Below are positions 1-6,094 of a stretch of 7,631 nt of DNA, one piece after another; the first letter of the stretch is position 1, and each line of letters starts with the position of its first letter. The stretch comes from an uncultured Anaerolineaceae bacterium (GTDB taxonomy: Bacteria > Chloroflexota > Anaerolineae > Anaerolineales > Anaerolineaceae). The notes under the pieces were generated by a model. The model searched no databases. It was not told the origin of the DNA and was given only the letters and a program-made list of their open reading frames with translations. Position numbers and translations under genes: made by a program. The DNA is taken from positions 1-7,631 of the forward strand of contig CALCQT010000425.1 of the NCBI GenBank assembly GCA_937894825.1, written 5' to 3'.

Positions 1-410
1 AACTATTCGCGGCTGAAGTTCCCAACACCGTCAATAATTTTGTTTTCCTTGCAAATGAAGGCTTTTATGATGGCACAACCTTCCATCGGGTTATCCCGGA
101 TTTCATGGCACAAGGCGGCGATCCCACTGGCAGCGGTACGGGCGGACCTGGCTACAAATTCAAAGATGAGTTTCATAAAGAGCTGAAACATTCCAAACCC
201 GGAATTCTTTCAATGGCAAACGCCGGCCCGAACACCAACGGCTCACAATTTTTTATTACACATGTAGCTACACCCTGGTTGGATGGAAAGCACACTGTAT
301 TTGGTGAAGTTGTGTCCGGATTTGAAAATGTTCTTAAGATTCCGGTTCGCGATCCTCGATTTAATACGGACGCAGGTAAATTAATTTCAATAAAAATCAA
401 AGCAGAATAA
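1..410 (+). CDS. Cyclophilin-type peptidyl-prolyl cis-trans isomerase, C-terminal part (5' end outside window)
   Basis: Catalyses cis-trans isomerisation of X-Pro bonds during protein folding. The frame is open from base 3 with no start codon, so the gene begins outside the window; 135 residues are visible and probably only a few dozen N-terminal residues are missing. Cyclophilin signatures are clear: [11 protein letters not shown], then [19 protein letters not shown], where visible residue R29 corresponds to the catalytic Arg55 of human CypA and F34/M35/Q37 line the proline pocket. These are followed by [28 protein letters not shown] (Q82, F84) and [14 protein letters not shown] (W92, H97). 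The short glycine-rich linker after QGGD is typical of compact bacterial single-domain cyclophilins. No signal peptide can be judged because the N-terminus is absent, so cytoplasmic or exported location is open. A terminator follows 17 bases after the stop, so this is the last gene of its unit. Confidence 0.95.
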   Translation, partial: LFAAEVPNTVNNFVFLANEGFYDGTTFHRVIPDFMAQGGDPTGSGTGGPGYKFKDEFHKELKHSKPGILSMANAGPNTNGSQFFITHVATPWLDGKHTVFGEVVSGFENVLKIPVRDPRFNTDAGKLISIKIKAE

Positions 411-427
411 AAACGTAACGAAATGAG

Positions 428-461
428 AAGAGCATGAGTTTAGATACCCTCGTGCTCTTTT
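428..461 (+). terminator. Rho-independent terminator of the cyclophilin gene
   Basis: GAGCATGAG (430-438) pairs with CTCGTGCTC (449-457) with one G-U wobble, across a 10-base loop. The stem is extended by AA/TT and followed by TTTTATT. It begins 17 bases after the cyclophilin stop codon and separates that gene from the ferredoxin gene. Confidence 0.85.
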
Positions 462-570
462 ATTAAATATCTTATTGATAATCAAAAGAATTTCTTTTAT
501 ACCAAACTAAAACCAAGAATAAACCGTATTGAATCAAACAATATTTTATGAGTCAAATTCTGTAAAAATA

Positions 571-599
571 TTGTCAGGTCATTTTATTTGTGATATCCT
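571..599 (+). promoter_or_regulatory. Extended -10 sigma-70-type promoter for the ferredoxin gene
   Basis: TTGTCA (571-576, 5 of 6 to TTGACA) lies 17 bases before TATCCT (594-599, 4 of 6 to TATAAT). The -10 is preceded by TG one base upstream (591-592), giving the extended -10 form TGnTATCCT. Transcription would start near 606, about 34 bases before the ATG. The surrounding sequence (about 460-620) is AT-rich and carries no gene. Confidence 0.6.
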
Positions 600-639
600 T
601 CATACAAATAAATTCTACTTTCAGAGGAGTAAGAATAAA

Positions 640-813
640 ATGGCTTATAAAATTATTGCAGATGAGTGTATTAATTGTGGCGCATGTGTAGCTGAATGCC
701 CGGTCGATGCGATCACAGAAGGAGACGGTTATCACGTAATCAATGCGGAACTGTGCATCGAATGTGGCAACTGTGCAGAAGTTTGTCCGGTTGGCGCTCC
801 TGTAAAAGAATAA
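640..813 (+). CDS. 2[4Fe-4S] ferredoxin (clostridial type)
   Basis: Small soluble electron carrier for low-potential reactions in anaerobic metabolism such as pyruvate or hydrogenase chemistry; the actual partner cannot be told from here. The product is 57 residues, the normal size for clostridial-type bacterial ferredoxins. Two complete cluster motifs of the form CxxCxxCxxxCP are visible: C10, C13, C16, C20-P21 and C39, C42, C45, C49-P50. By family precedent, the first three cysteines of each motif and the fourth of the other share a cluster. Two-fold internal symmetry is evident (ECINCGACVAECPV versus LCIECGNCAEVCPV). The ATG at 640 is chosen because AGAGGAG (623-629) sits 10 bases upstream; an in-frame TTG at 529 would add residues unlike any ferredoxin. 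The gene is monocistronic, with its own promoter upstream and a terminator 10 bases downstream. Confidence 0.97.
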   Translation: MAYKIIADECINCGACVAECPVDAITEGDGYHVINAELCIECGNCAEVCPVGAPVKE

Positions 814-822
814 TTGCCAAGG

Positions 823-868
823 TACTTAAAAGCAAAAATCCGGAAATCCGGATTTTTGCTTTTAAGTA
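823..868 (+). terminator. Perfect 22-bp inverted repeat, ferredoxin terminator (probably bidirectional)
   Basis: The left arm 823-844 and right arm 847-868 are exact reverse complements separated by two bases (AA); sterically the loop would be GG-AAAT-CC. The core TCCGGA is itself palindromic. The right arm contains TTTTT and TTTT tracts and the left arm the matching A tracts, so the hairpin could terminate transcription in either direction. It starts 10 bases after the ferredoxin stop codon. Confidence 0.85.
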
Positions 869-1220
869 GGAGTTGTTTCTCTTTTATTGGTATTCTTTCT
901 TATTCAAAGGACATGCTTTCTTCCAATGAAATATCACCGATCTATCGCCACCTGAATTTTGGATATTAAAAAGATAGTGGCCCGCAAGGATATGTACGAG
1001 AACCTATCGTGATTACTCACATACATATAAGTCAAAGGACAGTCTATTGTGCAGTTCATGAACATAACGGAAAAAATCCAATCGCTTTTTGATAGTGTTA
1101 CTATCAGTATTTCAGTACAATGGGTCCTTCTTAAAACCGGATACATCTTTTGTCTGGATTGTATCTCTGACAGTATAAGAGGATCCGAAAACAATAGCTG
1201 TCGCAAAGAAAAGCGCTTGA
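869..1220. other. Non-coding stretch of about 350 bases, function not identified
   Basis: I see no supportable gene here. All frames are broken by stops; the longest open stretches (minus 934-1206 from a TTG, plus 1049-1225 from a GTG) have no recognisable domain, and the minus one has no Shine-Dalgarno. Small inverted repeats are present: the 10-bp palindrome GTTCATGAAC (1054-1063) and TGATAGT-GTT-ACTATCA (1090-1106). No tRNA, rRNA or CRISPR pattern is seen. It could be a decayed gene or simply spacer between convergent units. Confidence 0.5.
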
Positions 1221-1472
1221 TTTAATTCATGTCTATTTATTAGAGAGTTAATTAAACATATTTATCTTAATAGGGGCTGTTGATAATGTGGATATTGCTT
1301 TTCAAGATATTTTTTTAGGCGTATATCGTCGTTACCTTAAAGAAAATCTTCTGTGGACTGGCTGTGGACAAAGAGACCTACGATTTTACAAAATGTGGAT
1401 GAACGGATTTTTTCCATTTTATCCGGGTTTTCAACAGGGATAAAAAAAGTATCCACATAACCATGTGGATAC
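1221..1472. other. Candidate replication-origin-like region: DnaA-box cluster beside an AT-rich stretch
   Basis: Compared with the DnaA box TTATCCACA, six 9-mers match at 8 of 9 positions: 1278-1286 (TTATCAACA, minus), 1287-1295 (ATATCCACA, minus, directly abutting), 1363-1371 (TTGTCCACA, minus), 1394-1402 (TCATCCACA, minus), 1449-1457 (GTATCCACA, plus) and 1464-1472 (GTATCCACA, minus). Weaker ones are at 1352-1360 (CAGTCCACA, minus, 11 bases from its neighbour) and 1428-1436 (TTTTCAACA, plus). Bases 1221-1270 contain only 8 G/C in 50 and lie next to a GGGG cluster (1273-1276) and the abutting box pair, the layout expected of a DNA unwinding element. Against origin function: no dnaA, dnaN or other typical origin neighbour is in the window, flanking genes converge on the region instead of diverging from it, and the last two boxes are also the arms of a terminator. 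Confidence 0.5.
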
Positions 1473-1476
1473 TTTT
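1442..1476 (-). terminator. Rho-independent terminator of the pepF-nucleotidyltransferase unit
   Basis: AAAAGTATCCACAT (1445-1458) and ATGTGGATACTTTT (1463-1476) form a perfect 14-bp stem with a 4-base loop. Read on the minus strand it ends in a run of seven T (complement of 1442-1448). The hairpin begins at the base next to the stop codon of the nucleotidyltransferase gene. Each arm contains a DnaA-box-like GTATCCACA, so it may have a second role. Confidence 0.85.
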
Positions 1477-2505
1477 CTACAGAATTACTTCCGATTTATC
1501 ATCCAGTCCTTGTTCATGCCCCCAAAGGATCAAACAATTTTCAACCGTGTTCAAAAAATTCTCCATCGCGTTGGCGCGTTGATTTTTGTGTTCAGGGCCG
1601 ATCTCCAGAATAGAACAAAACGACTGAAAGAACTCATTTTCATCCAATTGCAGACTTTCCGCGACCCGGCTCCATGTTTTCAGCATGATCCATAAGGCGG
1701 ATGGCAGATGTTCCTGCCAGAACATTTCCACTGGTTTGGTATAGTACGACAGCCGATCTACATCGTATTGCGGATAGGTCCTGACCAAGGGGCTCCTGCC
1801 AAAATAATCCAGATAATGCTTCCAGGAATTGAAATAATATGCAAAAAAAGGACTGGGATCGGCGGATCCTAAAATCAATCCAAACAATTCTCCCGGCAGT
1901 TCCGGATGGTCGAGGGCAGTTGCTATTTCGTTGAACTGCCGCAAAAAGATACGATCGGTCATCGGGTGAAAACGAAGACTTGCGACCGCATTGGCCGCAT
2001 CCTCAAGGATCTTAATATATTGCCGCACATAGGCGCCGCGTAACGTGTTTGGATCTGCACGCAGCTGGAGCCAGCTGTTTCGAGCCCGGTTACTGAATTG
2101 ATAAGCGCGTTGAACGACATTCTCAGGTTGGAAAAAGCTGCCTTCGATCGAGGCCTGCACAAATTCGAACCAATGCCCCTTTCCATAAAGAACCTGCGGA
2201 TCAAAACACAACGACGAGCCGATCCAGGGATCGCCCCTCAGTTTCCGGGGCGGGGTGAAATAGCTCTGCGCGATGTGATGAATATCGAACGTGATCTCAG
2301 GCGAGACACTGATGATCTCTCTCGATTGCGGGCTGTCTCCCTGATGAACGAAAACCATGTCGACATCCGTCGTGCCGTTCAAAAAAGGATCCTCTCCCAG
2401 CATGGATCCGGTCAGATAAATGCACTGGAGTGTAGTATCTGCCGGAATCCTTACCGAGAGAAAATTTCTGGTTAGATTAAGCAACCGCGTTTTCGATACG
2501 CTCAT
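1477..2505 (-). CDS. Nucleotidyltransferase-fold protein of unknown target, 342 aa
   Basis: The N-terminal 80 residues carry the DNA polymerase beta-type nucleotidyltransferase signature: G33-S34 in LTGSMLGEDP, then D47-V-D49 in GTTDVDMVFV after a beta strand, and D74 in EITFDIHHI as the likely third carboxylate. This is the arrangement of kanamycin/streptomycin nucleotidyltransferases and MNT domains, so transfer of a nucleotide from an NTP to a small molecule, protein or RNA is expected and the metal site looks complete. The remaining 260 residues look helical and rich in aromatic residues (for example FFAYYFNSWKHYLDYFG near 220-235) and I do not recognise a domain there. No signal peptide or membrane segment. 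The ATG at 2505 has only a weak AGG ahead of it, 26 bases after the pepF stop, so translation may depend on cotranscription with pepF. A terminator abuts the stop codon. No HEPN-like partner gene is adjacent, which argues against a toxin-antitoxin MNT. Confidence 0.8.
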   Translation of the reverse strand: MSVSKTRLLNLTRNFLSVRIPADTTLQCIYLTGSMLGEDPFLNGTTDVDMVFVHQGDSPQSREIISVSPEITFDIHHIAQSYFTPPRKLRGDPWIGSSLCFDPQVLYGKGHWFEFVQASIEGSFFQPENVVQRAYQFSNRARNSWLQLRADPNTLRGAYVRQYIKILEDAANAVASLRFHPMTDRIFLRQFNEIATALDHPELPGELFGLILGSADPSPFFAYYFNSWKHYLDYFGRSPLVRTYPQYDVDRLSYYTKPVEMFWQEHLPSALWIMLKTWSRVAESLQLDENEFFQSFCSILEIGPEHKNQRANAMENFLNTVENCLILWGHEQGLDDKSEVIL

Positions 2506-2531
2506 GTACCTGTGGCAGCTTTCTGGTCCGT

Positions 2532-4304
2532 TTATAACCCTTCTTCAAGGAACCGAATCCTTTCCTGCAGTACGTCAAATCCGCCCTGCCAGAAAGCTTC
2601 TTCATGGAAGTTGAACCCACTCTCTTTCAAAATTGTCTCCGGGGATTTCGACCCTCCGGCTGAGATCAGTTTCCAGTATTTCGGCAGGAAATCCTTTCCT
2701 TCTTCCTTGTATTTCCGGTAGAGGCTCAGCACGAGAAGTTGTCCGAATGCATAGGCGTACACGTAGAAAGGTGTCGCATAGATATGCGGAATTGAGACCC
2801 ATTCCCACTTGAATTCATCGTTCACCAGGATCGCATCACCAAACTGATCGCGCAGGTTTTCCAGATAAGCCTGATTCAGCGCTTCGACATCCGCACCCTT
2901 CAGGATCATTTCATGGGCTTGCCGTTCAAACAACGCAAAATAGGCCTGTCGCTGAATGGTCGCATAATCGCCATCCATTTGTTCCATCAGAATATTGCGG
3001 CGAATTGCGGGGTCGGTTTCGTTTTTCAGCATGAAATCTGTCAGAACCATTTCGGCGAAGGTGGATGCAGTTTCGGCCAGTGGCAGGCAGGCATGTTGTT
3101 CAAAAATGTTGTGTTCCGCGGCGCTGAGTGAATGAACGGCGTGCCCAAGCTCATGTGCCATGGTGGACACATCATCGGTACGGCCCTGATAGTTTAACAG
3201 AACCCAGGGCTTCAGTTTCGGTCCCGCCGTCCAGCAAAAAGCGCCGCCGCGCTTGCCGTGGCGCACTTCGCTGTCGACGTGGTCCGCGGCGAAAATAGAC
3301 ATGGCCAGTTCGGCAAAACGCGGATCGAACTCCGAAAAAGCCGTCCTGACGGTCTCAATCGCCTCAGCATATGGGATCTGTTTTTTGTCGGGCATGGTCG
3401 GCGCATAAAGATCGTAGCGATTGAATACGTCCAGCCCAATAATTTTTTTCTTTAATGTAAAATATTTTTGAAATAAGTCTTTGTTTTTCTGGCAGGTGGC
3501 GAGCAACAGGTCTACCACCGAATCCGGAATATTATTCTCAAGATTCATGACTGAGATGGGTGATGAAAAACCGCGCAGCTGGACATTTTCGTTGCCATAA
3601 TCCCGCGCAATACTCTGATAAATCTGCGCCAGGATGGTCCCGTCTTCCCCATAAACCCGGTAAAGCTCCTGATAGGCTTGCTTACGGATTTCGGCGTCAG
3701 CATCGCGAGCATAGACCATTAACTCACCGCGGGTCAGGCTTTTCTCTTCGCCGTCGATCACCAATTTGAATTGATAGCGGTTGGTCAGGCTCTCATACAG
3801 ATTATTTAAGGCGCTGGCGCCGGTCATATTTTTGATATTGATGATTTGCTCAGATTTTTCTTCCAGCGTATATGGTTTTGAGAGCCGGAGGGATTCCAGG
3901 AAATAGGCATAGTCCGGGCTTTCCTGAATGAATCGCGCTGCTTCTTCGCCACTCAGTGATTTCCACCATAAGTTGAAGAACAGTGTCCGGTTGCCGGTTT
4001 CTGTCGTGATCGCCTCAATTTGGGCGTAATTAGCGATTGCTTCCGGATTCTGTGTGTCTTCCGAAAACCAGAGGCCAACAAAAGAACCCAAATTTTGTCC
4101 AAGTGTGACGATTTCCTCGTATTTGGCAAGAATAAAATGGAAATCCTGAATGGTCATATCAGGTTTTAATTGAGGCCGGTAGGACTCAAAGGCTTTTCCA
4201 AGCGCTTCAATTTTTTCCCGATCTGCGGCAAAAGATTCGGACTTATGATCCGGATAAAGGTCGGAAAGATCCCATTTTTTTTGTTCAAATTGTGATACTT
4301 TCAT
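2532..4304 (-). CDS. pepF: M3 family zinc oligoendopeptidase (PepF type)
   Basis: Cytoplasmic metallopeptidase that cleaves short oligopeptides, probably in peptide recycling or nutrient peptide use. The product is 590 residues, the usual PepF size of about 600. The zinc motif is H384-E-L-G-H388, with E385 as catalytic base; E411 in LAETASTFAE is placed where the third zinc ligand sits in M3 enzymes. The N-terminus (KKWDLSDLYP) is the classic opening of PepF proteins, followed by the helical oligopeptidase F N-terminal domain (about 1-180) and the M3 catalytic domain (about 200-575), with WVSIPHIYATPFYVYAYAFG near the C-terminus. The ATG at 4304 is chosen because AAGGA lies 8 bases upstream and homology starts there; the longer frame to 4430 runs through a terminator hairpin. 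No signal peptide. It is the first gene of a two-gene unit with the nucleotidyltransferase. Confidence 0.95.
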   Translation of the reverse strand: MKVSQFEQKKWDLSDLYPDHKSESFAADREKIEALGKAFESYRPQLKPDMTIQDFHFILAKYEEIVTLGQNLGSFVGLWFSEDTQNPEAIANYAQIEAITTETGNRTLFFNLWWKSLSGEEAARFIQESPDYAYFLESLRLSKPYTLEEKSEQIINIKNMTGASALNNLYESLTNRYQFKLVIDGEEKSLTRGELMVYARDADAEIRKQAYQELYRVYGEDGTILAQIYQSIARDYGNENVQLRGFSSPISVMNLENNIPDSVVDLLLATCQKNKDLFQKYFTLKKKIIGLDVFNRYDLYAPTMPDKKQIPYAEAIETVRTAFSEFDPRFAELAMSIFAADHVDSEVRHGKRGGAFCWTAGPKLKPWVLLNYQGRTDDVSTMAHELGHAVHSLSAAEHNIFEQHACLPLAETASTFAEMVLTDFMLKNETDPAIRRNILMEQMDGDYATIQRQAYFALFERQAHEMILKGADVEALNQAYLENLRDQFGDAILVNDEFKWEWVSIPHIYATPFYVYAYAFGQLLVLSLYRKYKEEGKDFLPKYWKLISAGGSKSPETILKESGFNFHEEAFWQGGFDVLQERIRFLEEGL

Positions 4305-4312
4305 AATAATAG

Positions 4313-4337
4313 TCCTTATTCCTATTGAAGAATTATA
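4313..4337 (-). promoter_or_regulatory. Probable pepF promoter -10 and Shine-Dalgarno
   Basis: On the minus strand a perfect TATAAT (complement of 4332-4337) precedes AAGGA (complement of 4313-4317) and the pepF ATG at 4304. The implied start near 4325 gives a leader of about 20 bases. No good -35 hexamer is seen at 16-18 bases; TTGCAT occurs only 11 bases upstream of the -10, so the call rests on the -10 and on the terminator located just upstream. Confidence 0.45.
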
Positions 4338-4388
4338 AAGTAATTTTAATGCAAGTATACCCGGAACCACATCTCCTGAAGCATAAAT

Positions 4389-4416
4389 AAAAAAAGGGGC
4401 ATAGCCCCCTTTTTTT
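4389..4416 (-). terminator. Strong rho-independent terminator of the ABC/CPBP unit (symmetrical)
   Basis: Seven A plus GGGG (4389-4399) pair with CCCC plus seven T (4406-4416) around a CATAGC loop, giving an 11-bp perfect stem with a T-run on either strand. It lies between the CPBP stop (4539) and the pepF start (4304), so it separates the two leftward units. A smaller hairpin, CCAGC...GCTGG (4496-4514), lies between it and the CPBP stop; otherwise nothing is seen in 4305-4538. Confidence 0.9.
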
Positions 4417-4538
4417 AATAAACCTTCCATTATGAATCACGTTCCGACAGAAATAGAAATAAAATATGAAACATTTCCGCTCCCCTTTTCTTCTGCCAGC
4501 GTATAAAAGGCTGGAAGAGCAGTAATGGTCCTCTTGAT

Positions 4539-5321
4539 TCATCTCAAGGATATCTTTAATTTATCCCTTTTTATTATCATTAAACTGACTGTAACGAGTA
4601 TGTAGAAACCCGCGAAAATTATCAGGCGTTCGATTAAATCAACAGTGAAAACATTAAGCAGATAATTGTTCAGGAAGTGAATAATTATCGGTATCAATAA
4701 GTTTTTGTTCTCGTTATAGAGCAGCGTCATTATAATGGAACAACACACAATCGAGACTAAAAAGCTTAGGACATACAGCAATAGATCCAGTCCTTCATAG
4801 CCGGACACCAGCCATAATGGGAAGTGCCAGAAACCCCAAATCAGGCCCACGATAAGCCCTGATTTCAGCAGAGAATACTTTTTCTGTACCTCAGTCAAAA
4901 GGAAAGCGCGCCAGCCCAATTCTTCCCCCAATGGTCCGCTTATTAGTACTTCAGGAAGCATATATAAAAGTGGTAGCGGAGCAAGCGTCATCAACTCAGA
5001 AATGGGTTTTCGGTATAGGACGATGGCTGTCAGCAGCGTACCGAGAAAGATCGCAAGCATAACCCCGATCGTGGTGAACAGGGTTTTATTCTCAATCTTT
5101 TCTGAGAATTGTCTGCGGATAAATTGCAGCCGGTCCTCCTGTGGATATATTTTCTTGAACATAACAAGGAAAACAAGCGTGGGCGTCCACGCGGCGACCG
5201 TTTGTAATATGTTGCCTAACGTCTCCATATTCAAGACCAGCATTACCAGTCCGATCAGGCCGATGAATAAGGTGAACACCAGATAGGTCCAAACAATATA
5301 TATCCGCACCTTCTTTTCCAT
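4539..5321 (-). CDS. CPBP family intramembrane metalloprotease (CAAX/Abi type), 260 aa
   Basis: Polytopic membrane protein with about seven or eight hydrophobic segments (roughly 8-30, 41-56, 84-103, 113-128, 153-171, 178-201, 207-224, 229-250). All three CPBP motifs are present: E133-E134-xxx-R138 in GEELGWRAFLL, a W162-GFW-H166 version of the FxxxH motif, and H215-xxx-N219 in IIIHFLNNYL. These residues form the glutamate/histidine active site in the family, so the enzyme looks intact. Bacterial members are linked by family knowledge to bacteriocin maturation or self-immunity and membrane protein processing; the substrate here is unknown. The ATG at 5321 follows a strong AAGGAGG (complement of 5327-5333) 5 bases upstream. 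It is 25 bases downstream of the ABC ATPase stop and is followed by a terminator, so it is most likely the last gene of the ABC operon. Its AT-richer hydrophobic sequence is expected for a membrane protein. Confidence 0.92.
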   Translation of the reverse strand: MEKKVRIYIVWTYLVFTLFIGLIGLVMLVLNMETLGNILQTVAAWTPTLVFLVMFKKIYPQEDRLQFIRRQFSEKIENKTLFTTIGVMLAIFLGTLLTAIVLYRKPISELMTLAPLPLLYMLPEVLISGPLGEELGWRAFLLTEVQKKYSLLKSGLIVGLIWGFWHFPLWLVSGYEGLDLLLYVLSFLVSIVCCSIIMTLLYNENKNLLIPIIIHFLNNYLLNVFTVDLIERLIIFAGFYILVTVSLMIIKRDKLKISLR

Positions 5322-5346
5322 TACTGCCTCCTTTTCCTTTCAAACC

Positions 5347-6090
5347 TTAGATCCGATCGCTGACGGCTTTGGTCCGACTGTCCAGATCCTCTCTGCGAAA
5401 CTTCTCCAGCTGCAGCTCGCTGACAATTTTCCCATCCCGCATAAATAAAACCCGTCCGGCTCTGACTGCCACTTTGGGATCATGCGTGACCAGCATTACA
5501 GCCGTTCCCTCAGCGTTGATTTCAGTCAAAATATCCATAATTTCATCGGCTGCCTTTGAGTTGAGTGCGCCAGTCGGTTCGTCACCAAAAATGATCTCCG
5601 GGTTGTTCATCAGCGCGCGACAGATGCCGGCCCGCTGCAACTGACCGCCAGACACCTGTGTGATCTCCCGCCCTTCAAGGCCGGCGATCCCTGTTTTTTG
5701 CATCAATTCCTGTGCTTTTTTTGCGAGCGCCCGTGCCTGCCGGCGATGATCGCGCATGGAAGGGAGAATGATATTATCCAGTATGTTCAGATTTCTGAGC
5801 ATGGTCGGCTGTTGAAACACAAACCCCATTTTCTGTCTGCGGATGTCAGCCAATACATCATCCTTCAGCCCCGATAATTCCAGATGCGAAAACCGCACGC
5901 TTCCACTCCTGGGGATGTCCATCCCGCTGAGCGCGAACATTAAAGTGGTTTTCCCGGAGCCGGAAGGACCCATAACCGCGACAAACTCACCTGCGCCGAT
6001 TCCGACGCTGACGCCATCCAGCGCGCGGAACTGCTCCGACCCCTGGACGAAGGTTTTCACAATGTTTTCAGAAGTAATAATATTTTTCAT
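5347..6090 (-). CDS. ABC transporter ATP-binding protein (MacB/LolD/FtsE type)
   Basis: ATPase subunit that works at the inner face of the membrane with the FtsX-like permease encoded just upstream. The 247 residues contain every ABC element: Walker A GPSGSGKTT (41-49, K47), Q-loop VFQQ (Q93), signature VSGGQ (146-150), Walker B IIFGDE (166-171, with E171 as catalytic glutamate), D-loop GALNSK (174-179) and H-loop H203. The GEFVAVMGPSGSGKTTL and GDEPTGALNSK wording is characteristic of the MacB/LolD group, which pairs with FtsX-domain permeases and drives export or mechanical signalling, not solute import. A charged tail of about 25 residues follows the core domain. The ATG at 6090 has AAGGA (complement of 6099-6103) 8 bases upstream, lying inside the 3' end of the permease gene; the permease stop is only 4 bases before this start, so the two are translationally close. 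The substrate cannot be deduced. Confidence 0.95.
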   Translation of the reverse strand: MKNIITSENIVKTFVQGSEQFRALDGVSVGIGAGEFVAVMGPSGSGKTTLMFALSGMDIPRSGSVRFSHLELSGLKDDVLADIRRQKMGFVFQQPTMLRNLNILDNIILPSMRDHRRQARALAKKAQELMQKTGIAGLEGREITQVSGGQLQRAGICRALMNNPEIIFGDEPTGALNSKAADEIMDILTEINAEGTAVMLVTHDPKVAVRAGRVLFMRDGKIVSELQLEKFRREDLDSRTKAVSDRI

Positions 6091-6094
6091 CAGA

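Noticed and set aside
529..639. Longer ferredoxin start at the TTG at 529
   Set aside because: The extra residues would span the promoter at 571-599 and do not resemble any ferredoxin; the ATG at 640 has a strong Shine-Dalgarno.
934..1206. Minus-strand open frame of 90 codons in the central gap
   Set aside because: It starts at TTG with no Shine-Dalgarno, shows no recognisable motif, and has the composition of chance-translated AT-rich DNA.
1049..1225. Plus-strand open frame of 58 codons from a GTG in the central gap
   Set aside because: No convincing ribosome site and no recognisable domain; it could at most be a gene remnant.
4305..4430. N-terminal extension of PepF by 42 residues to an ATG at 4430
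   Set aside because: The extension runs through the terminator hairpin at 4389-4416, does not look like PepF, and the ATG at 4304 has a good AAGGA and the family's usual first residues.
5139..5149. Another TGTGGATAT (8 of 9 to a DnaA box) inside the CPBP gene
   Set aside because: A single match inside coding sequence; one or two such matches are expected by chance in a window this size.
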